Assembly (NCBI GenBank): GCA_030220185.1
Contig: JASPKZ010007248.1
Coordinates: forward strand, 868,001 to 932,000
Origin: Diploptera punctata
Lineage: Eukaryota; Arthropoda; Insecta; Blattodea; Blaberidae
Length of the DNA stretch: 64,000 nt
Direction: 5' to 3'
Part shown: piece after piece, positions 57,777 to 64,000 of the stretch
Position numbering within the stretch: the stretch's first letter is position 1
Layout: each line of letters starts with the position of its first letter
Program-made: the position numbers and the translations under genes
The notes under the pieces: generated by a model
The model's input: the letters and a program-made list of their open reading frames with translations, nothing else
What the model was told of the DNA's origin: nothing
Databases searched by the model: none

Positions 57777-58442
57777 AGTTTACAAATTAAATTGCAATAG
57801 CTGTAACAAATTTTACATAGGAAGAACCACTTCACGACAAGATTTAATGAACATTTCATAAAGAATTAAGGTAAATCCAGTTTTTCAAAACAAATAGTAG
57901 AAGCAGGACATCAATTCAACACAATAGACAACATATTATTGATCCTGCATAGGGAAAACGATATATCGAAAATCAACGTTCTCGAAGAATTAGAAATCAT
58001 CAAGGAAACCACAAATAAACACCTGTTGAACAAGAACATACCCAGCATAAACCCTCTGTACAAAATAATTACCTACAACAGTCAGTACCAAAATGAAAGC
58101 AGAAGATGATACATAAGTTATCGAAAGGCCTCCTATAAAACAACACTGCAAATTATTGAGGACGACTGAGATATCAGGTACTGTTTTACAATTATTAAAA
58201 CTTTAACACAGTAACCTCAACGGAGTTCATAATGTATTTTAAAAACATTGCTACAGTATATACACAACACATACAACATATATTATTAAGTTACTATTGT
58301 TTACAACATTTAGACAACAAGCAATGCATTGTTGTATCTCGTTCCGGTATTATGTTTCTTTAAATAAATATCAAAGAGTTTAATTCTAACTTTTGAAAGT
58401 GTTAGCCGGGCTAACAGTGCTAACATGGATGCTCTGCCTCTG

Positions 58443-58754
58443 GTGGTTAGGGCAAAATGCCTTGGTGCAGAGCAACGAGACTTGGGGATTTGTACTGGTT
58501 CGAGTCATCATGTGTGAAGAAATTTCGGCCAGTATGGGACCCAGCATTGTGAGGCATTTGGGTAGCTACAAATAGTAGTGACTCCAGGTTGAGAAGACCA
58601 GCTATAACGACTAGGGGACCTGATATGCTGACCACATGCCACCCGGAAATTGGCTAGATGATCGTCTACCTCTGTAAATAACACATGTGGATGTGAGGCC
58701 AGCAGGCGGCTAGTAGGCCAAGGCCCTTCTAGACCTGTTGCACTTGGAGTTTTT
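58443..58754 (+). mobile_element. SINE-B, remainder (right of hAT)
   Basis: Resumes the head and body (GTGGTTAGGGCAAAATGCC, GGTTCGAGTC) and ends CACTTGGAGT. Joined with 48755-48775 it makes a complete copy. Confidence 0.85.
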
Positions 58755-59303
58755 TATGTATTTTTTTCACACTCTTTACAATCAATATGATAAATCACTG
58801 ATTTGTTGCTTCATCAATCTTTACATTTTTGTTGGTTTCAATTAATTTATTCAGACTGGAATCATTTTTTGGTGCTAATTTAATGTTAGATTTGCTGATT
58901 TTTTTTTAAACTTATTAAATACTAAAGGGTTGACTGTCTGATTCATCTGAAGCCATGCTTCGTTACTGCCCCCAAGGCAAAAGATCGCTGGGACGTCCAA
59001 AAAAGCGCTGGATGGAAAATTCCTCTTTGAGACCATAACAGGCCACATGCCTAATACTTGCATGGATGATGATGATGATGATGATGAAATACTAATGGGT
59101 AGTATGTAAATTTTCTGAATTTTTTACCAATTTCTTTATACGTCTGAAGAGTACTTTAATTTATCACATTTTGTTTTTTGAGCTTGTTTATTTTCTTATG
59201 AATCATCTTTTCCTGAAAAACCATTCATTTTTGCTATTTTTAATATGTATTTTTTTCTCTGTATTAAAATTTTCTCTGCTCATGGGAAGGAACATTTACA
59301 GAT
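58755..59303 (-). mobile_element. Penelope-like element, middle part (right of nest)
   Basis: Minus strand continuation of 48320-48754: the sequence order CACACTCTTTACAATCAAT..GATAAATC matches 46245-46275. A LINE end at 58926-59086 interrupts it and SINE-A ends it. Confidence 0.8.
58926..59086 (+). mobile_element. LINE 3' end with (GAT)n tail
   Basis: Perfect 9-bp TSD AAATACTAA (58917-58925 and 59087-59095). Codes for GRPKKRW-type end; tail of seven GAT units. Confidence 0.88.
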
Positions 59304-59628
59304 TCTATTCTACAGTAATTCTGCCCAAGGGCAGGTCTTTCACTGCAATCATAGCATTTCCATGCTATGTTTTGCAGCTTTACTAGAGAATTATAGGTGT
59401 GATAGCTTCTCGTTGCTTTCCACACCAGTGAAAGATGATGATGATGATAATGATAAGGATGATGATGATGGCCGGATGATTTTCAGTGACCGTTGGGATT
59501 AAGCTTCCTGACATTTGTCTTACAGGCGAGGAAAAACCTCGAAAAAACCTCACCCAGGAGCCTGTCCTAACCAAGGATCGAACCCGGGCCCACTGCGTGA
59601 CAAGGTAGAGACCACAGCAGTGGACACG
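59304..59628 (-). mobile_element. SINE-A, full-length minus copy
   Basis: TSD TTTACAGAT at 59295-59303 and 59629-59637. Head at right (CCACAGCAGTGG), ATC repeats in the middle. Confidence 0.88.
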
Positions 59629-59865
59629 TTTACAGATATTAAATAACATAAACATACACTCATCCTACACTACTCTCCGTGCAGAATATAACATCTACAT
59701 TAAATTGTGTAACTTGAAAATAGCCACATTAATGCCATCAATCCACCCAGCACAGAAACCAAAGCACAAAAAGTGCAGTGGGTGACATTAGAACACACAT
59801 ATATTGACAATATGCATCAAGTTCTTTAAACTCTGATATCTTATGATCTTTATTTTGTTTTCCAG
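59629..59865. other. CCDC81 intron 1, acceptor side
   Basis: No element recognised; ends in TTTTGTTTTCCAG, a good acceptor. Confidence 0.45.
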
Positions 59866-59927
59866 CATTAACAAATGTCTGGGATGGTGCATCGCAGTTT
59901 ATTAGAAAAAATCTGCAACATGGACGG
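59866..59927 (+). CDS. CCDC81: CCDC81-like gene, coding exon 2
   Basis: 62 bp, acceptor TTTTCCAG, donor GTATGT. It completes codon 26 (Ala) and adds 20 residues: LTNVWDGASQFIRKNLQHGR. This corresponds to the first helices of the eukaryotic HU-like domain at the start of CCDC81 proteins (pattern IW..VS.Y...Q...KGV). Phase 0 at its end agrees with the next exon. Confidence 0.82.
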
Positions 59928-60029
59928 GTATGTTAAAATGTTCTAAAACAGGTGAATGAAAAATTAACTTAATAAATACTAGCACATTCAATAAATAATT
60001 CAATACTGCTATAACATTACAAACATTAT

Positions 60030-60330
60030 TTTTGACATTATAATAGTATACTACAATGCAAGGTTGGGAAGTGGTTTTTACAGAAGTGAGGAAATGATTA
60101 AAAACTGAGCAATAGCGAGGTTTTTAATTTACTGAGATTCTGTAAAACACTTCACAAACATGTTTTGAACATTATTTTTTGCATGATGGTGTTTTCAAAA
60201 TATTAAATAATACTAAAATAATAACATCTTTGTTGGAAATATTTGCATTCATTATAAACAACTGATTGGCCAATAACGCTAAACATCGAAAATAATTACT
60301 GTCAACTTCTCTATGGGCAAATTGTGATGT
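60030..60330 (+). repeat. Third partial copy of the inverted-arm family
   Basis: 60040-60190 is the complement of 44790-44945, and 60230-60260 of 40870-40940 (TTGTTGGAAATATTTGC). Lies in the 456-bp CCDC81 intron 2. Confidence 0.7.
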
Positions 60331-60383
60331 AACATTTACCCAACCAACCTTTTTGTATGCTGTGATGTGTTCCATTTTTAAAG

Positions 60384-60542
60384 GGAGTGAAGATAAAGGA
60401 CTTGGGGACTTTCACATTCTCAGAATGGACGACAAATATTGGAAGCAAGACAATTGAAAATAAACAGCCAACCTTCCTGATGTCGGAGAAACTTGTAAAG
60501 TTCTACAACCTCAAGACTAGAGTCCTCTACACGACTGGCAAG
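60384..60542 (+). CDS. CCDC81: CCDC81-like gene, coding exon 3 (HU-type domain)
   Basis: 159 bp, 53 codons in phase 0, acceptor TTTAAAG, donor GTAAAC. It encodes GVKIKDLGTFTFSEWTTNIG and PTFLMSEKLVKFYNL, about residues 47-99. The GV.I..LGTFTF..........RP.F.MSEKLV pattern is the hallmark of the CCDC81 N-terminal HU-like domain, which in vertebrates is linked to centrosome and cilium proteins. Function here is inferred from the family. Later exons lie right of the window. Confidence 0.88.
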
Positions 60543-60739
60543 GTAAACACTAGACACATATCTTCTTCTTCATTCATACAAATCTAATGTAATAAGACAA
60601 CTGTCAATCATTGCATGCCGAAACCTACCTTGAAATTTCTCCCAGAGAAGCGTTGTGATGTAACCAAGGCTACATACATAGTGTTCTGCTCAAGAACATG
60701 TCTTTCACTGCAAACTCAGCATTCTCCACTCTTTCCTTA

Positions 60740-61345
60740 ACTCAGCCTTCCTTTTTTGTATCTGCATACAAACCATTTATTTTAATATTGTCTATCATCT
60801 GATGTATTTTTCTGCCTCTAACTTTCTTTCCATTGTCCATTCCTTCTAGGGCATCCATCAGCAGGCAGTTTCTTCGTAGCCAATGGCCAATCCAATTTCT
60901 TTTCCTCTTCTTTATCAGTTCGAGTATTGTTCTTCCTTCACCCACTCTGTCTAGCACATCTTTATTTTTTATTTTGTCTGTCCATTTTATATGTTTCATT
61001 CTTCTCCATATCCACATCTCAAAAGCTTCCAGTCGCTTTTCCTCATTCCATCGTAATGCCATACAATGCTATACTCCACACAAAGCACTTCACTAGCCTC
61101 TTCTGTAATTCTTTTGCCAAAGGTCTGCAGAAAATGCCTCTCTTCTTGTTAAAAGCTTCTTTTGCAATTGCTATCCCCTGCTTTACTTCTTGACAGCTGT
61201 TCATGTTACTACTGATAGTACAACCCAAGTATTTGAAACTCTCCACTTGCTCAATGGCCTCATCATTAACCCTCATGTTTATCTTCCTTGGTTTCCTTCC
61301 TATAATCATGGTCTTTGTGTTCAAAAAAATTATCTGCAATTTTTA
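60740..61345 (-). mobile_element. LINE fragment, RT thumb and C terminus
   Basis: Minus frames: 61043-61339 (NTKTMIIGR, VESFKYLGCTISSNM, REL-like) and 60742-61062 (EMWIWRRMKHIKWTDKIKN, RKRNWIGHWLRRNCL). 5' truncated; typical non-LTR C-terminal region. Confidence 0.8.
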
Positions 61346-61513
61346 AATGCAAGGCACAGAAATCAAAACGAGAATTCAGGGATGGGAACCCACTGTAGAG
61401 AGCAGATGGACTCCCTGCTTCAGGAAGAGCAGAGCAGAGAGAGTTGGGATGTGGTGTGAACGGCAGAGAGTGAGGGTATTCCAATCTGCCAATTTGGAAC
61501 TTGTATTACTTCC

Positions 61514-61808
61514 TTGTGGGGCACACCATAGCATAGTGGTTAAGGCAATGCGCTATAAACCGGAAGGTTGAGAATTCAAGTCCCTGTGGGATCAGGATTT
61601 TTAAACTGACCCAAACCTTCTGGTGGCACCATGGTCCGGGGTTGACTCAACTTCTAACATAAATGAGTACCTGACGCTTGTTCTGGGGAAAAAGGCGGCC
61701 GTCACACAGGGCTGACAACAAGTGCCGATTGTGTAGAAAAAGTGGGAGCCTTAACCGCCTACTACCCCAAGAGTCTCCTATGGCCTGTAGTGGGATCGCT
61801 TTACCTTT
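61514..61808 (+). mobile_element. SINE-C, full-length copy
   Basis: Head CATAGTGGTTAAGGCAATG and B box-like GAGAATTCAAGTCC, body and TTTAC tail; 295 bp. TSD TATTACTTCC (61504-61513 and 61809-61818). Confidence 0.93.
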
Positions 61809-62218
61809 TATTACTTCCCTATGGTTTAAATGAGAGATTTGACACTGGATTTTAGTGCCTTGCAGTTAAAAACGGCAGACAATTTTTTTAACTATAGCCT
61901 TGGTATATTACAATGCTTCTCTGGAAGAAATTTCAAGGTAGGTTTTGACAAGCAATAGTTGATAGTAGTTCCCTTGTTAGGCTTACAGGCGTTACGATCT
62001 CACTAACAAATTTTATATCCAGCTTTTCCTTCAATGATCCACAGATCTCTTCACTGTTGGACAATAACAAAGCATGGCTTTGGGAACTCTTATCTGAACT
62101 CATTCATCCAGTTGTTGTGGTATACCTGTATATACTTAATGACTGGTTCTACACATAGTTCCTTCAGGACATCATCCCTGCTGTATATCTAATTTCACTA
62201 GAAGTTATCCTGCTCTCC

Positions 62219-62494
62219 TCAAAGTGCAGGTCTTGCTAAGGTTTTGTATAACTGTACTCTGGCATCTCTCTGGACTAGTGAAGGTTTCATTACTGAATTT
62301 ATTATTCCTATGGTTTTATTAAAATTAATAATTTTATTTGCTATGTCTACTTCATCCAAATATGTTAATGTATATCCAAGATAGGTAAATGAATTTACTC
62401 TTTTCAGTATTTTTGAATTTATACAAATTTTGTTACGTACATGGAATTTTCCATGACTATTTAACTCATGCTCCAAATGGGAGTCAATGACCAA
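62219..62494 (-). mobile_element. LINE fragment, RT thumb
   Basis: Minus frame of 91 residues with VNSFTYLGYTLTY, NKIINFNKTIGIIN, QLYKTLARPAL; same LINE type as 2676-3278 and 37786-38095. Abuts the repeat at 62470. Confidence 0.78.
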
Positions 62495-62755
62495 TCATGT
62501 TTCAATTAATTTTGTCTTACAACCAATGACAGCCGTGTTTCATCTTGCTCTTTATCAATTTCTCTTTATTAGCTCCTGCTTTTGCGAAAAAAGAAAGCTC
62601 CTCCTTTTTAATATTCTGAACAGCTCAAGAGCATTATTTCTCTCCAACATGTACATTAAATGTAGCAAATAATGAACATATTCCTTGAATTTACTGAGTT
62701 GTTTACTAAAAAAATAAATTAATAACCTATAATGTTGATTATAATTAGAGCGACG
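62470..62755 (-). repeat. Inverted copy of the 23040/23690 repeat
   Basis: Reverse complement of the two direct copies at 23040-23345 and 23690-24003 (GCTCCTCCTTTTTAATATTCTGAACAG region). Confidence 0.8.
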
Positions 62756-64000
62756 ATTTTTATGAAATTTCATGTTTTAAACTATTAGTCAGAGAGCACT
62801 GAGACAAAGTATCTTTACATTTTATGATCTGTAGAATCAAATAAGACCAATATATTTTTTTCATATTTCATAATATTTTGGCAAAAGGTTCATATATTAG
62901 TAAAAATTTAATATTCCTTCATATTTTTCAACTTTCAATTTTTTTAAATAGAATTCCTAAATAATTTGTTAAAAACATTTTTGAAGTGATTGTAGTTTTG
63001 ATATTATTTGACAATGTAATATAGTAGACAGGCGAAAATTCCTCAGTATCCCATCCAGAACAAGATAAATGGTTTTGATAAAAGAAAATAATTGAATAAG
63101 GAGACATGGAATGACCAAGTGGAGGCTTTTGTTCAAAACTACAGAACAAGAACAGGCATTTCCTAATCTGTGACAAAACACGAATAAGTAGAACAATAAT
63201 TAAAACATTTTGCCTGTTCATTCCTACCTCTTATAGTTGTTTTTGTCGAACATATGTTTCAAGGCTTCATCATCAGTGATTACAGACAAAAAAAAGTAGA
63301 ACAATGTTAGAATAATAACCACCTACTCTTTCTACCACTTCCTTTTTACTACCTAAGGACAGTCCTTATTTTGTGAATGGATTACAGTATTTAAATGTAG
63401 GAAAAAATAAGTTCTTACTCCACAGTTTATAAAATTAGTAAAATTCTTGTAGGTAAGGCCAATATTATTTCCACATATCAAAATATGAAATATAGCGCTG
63501 TACATGTTTGCTCTCATAACATCATATGGTGTGGAGTGTACTTTCTGATCATATAAAACAATTCTGACAGACGGGCATTAAAAAATGTATAAAATGTAGC
63601 CAAAGCTCTTAACTGTGTATTATGAAAATAATTGATAATTGGATTGTTCAAAACACAAGTAGACCAAGACTAGATACTCTGCTCAGCCAATTTCATGAAA
63701 AAACTAATGTTAAAATAATTCTAACTACATTTCACCATGTTAATACGTGTAGTTTATGGGATTAAAAATTATTGTATTTGCAAAGAGAGTTTTGAAACAC
63801 TCCCTAGAATTATCTGTGGATTAATTCATTTTAACATCTTGTTTTTCCAAATATGACATACTGGACTTGGTCTACTTGTGTTCCGATTCATTCAATTTAA
63901 TATTAATGTGACATTTACATGTACTGGAGTTCAATATCTATATGCAAGATAAATAGCAGTCATCCAAACTGTACCCACTCTAAATTTTGTTACTGGTATA
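62756..64000. other. CCDC81 intron 3, nothing recognised
   Basis: No exon matching the CCDC81 family was found. The only structure seen is a 16-bp inverted repeat (ACACAAGTAGACCAAG at about 63654, complement at about 63871). Confidence 0.4.

Larger units (their letters stand above)
56004..58204 (+). mobile_element. Penelope-like element, plus copy
   Basis: Head to head with the minus copy; outer ends match (AAAGTTTTAATAATTG at 54777 and its complement at 58204). RT coding at 56005-57522, a nested LINE end at 57587-57776, then GIY-YIG coding (NCNSCNKFYIGRTT at about 57790-57830) up to about 58075. Confidence 0.9.
48776..58442 (-). mobile_element. hAT DNA transposon, 9.7 kb including later insertions
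   Basis: Left end CAGTGGCGGAGCGTG, right end complement CAGAGGCAGAGCATC (11 of 15), followed in both by GTTAGCCC. Flanked by 8-bp TSD GTTGTTAG (48768-48775) and GTGGTTAG (58443-58450), 7 of 8, as expected for hAT. A minus-strand transposase remnant is at 53640-54120. It has been enlarged by a LINE (49240-53600), a SINE-A piece and a Penelope pair (54777-58204). Confidence 0.82.
60595..61973. repeat. Inverted flanks around LINE and SINE insertions
   Basis: About 60602-60684 (CTACCTTGAAATTTCTCCCAGAGAAGC region) pairs with 61893-61970 (GCTTCTCTGGAAGAAATTTC). This may be a TIR element or foldback that received the LINE (60740-61345) and SINE-C (61514-61808). Confidence 0.5.

Overview
The window is nuclear DNA from an animal, most likely an insect. 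The AT-rich composition, the transposon types (RTE and other LINEs, Penelope-like elements, piggyBac, Tc1/mariner, hAT) and the tRNA-derived SINEs suggest a cockroach or termite relative (Blattodea). The species is an inference from repeat style, not proven. No bacterial operons, rRNA or CRISPR are seen. Almost all open reading frames are transposon remnants. Names such as SINE-A, SINE-B, SINE-C and Rpt-D are coined here for families defined by comparing copies inside the window.

Two host genes are recognisable, arranged head to head. On the minus strand are the first three coding exons of pecanex: exon 1 at 17098-17250, exon 2 at 16635-16828 and exon 3 at 1669-1868. Intron 1 is 269 bp and intron 2 about 14.8 kb; the gene runs off the left end. 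On the plus strand are the first three coding exons of a CCDC81-like gene with the eukaryotic HU-type N-terminal domain: 45070-45182, 59866-59927 and 60384-60542. Its first intron is about 14.7 kb and it runs off the right end. Frames and splice phases agree exactly across every junction in both genes. A 75-bp unassigned exon candidate lies at 24463-24537.

Layout. 1-16634 is mostly pecanex intron 2 and beyond, packed with SINEs, 5'-truncated LINEs, foldback Penelope units, a piggyBac and a TIR element. 17251-45069 is intergenic: an inverted pair of arms (about 19.4-23.0 kb and 40.9-44.8 kb) carrying an iterated 13-mer, a full-length RTE retrotransposon with an intact 1012-residue ORF (28423-31461), two Tc1/mariner elements, and a 2.2-kb palindromic Transib-like element inside a SINE. 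45183-59865 is CCDC81 intron 1. It holds a near-perfect Penelope palindrome and a deep nest: a Penelope element is split by SINE-B, which is split by a 9.7-kb hAT element, which itself carries a degenerate LINE and a head-to-head Penelope pair. 60543-64000 is the next CCDC81 intron with LINE and SINE fragments.

Many insertions can be ordered because target-site duplications (TSDs) are visible. The elements are not cooperating genes. The window records successive transposition into two long introns and the intergenic space between them.
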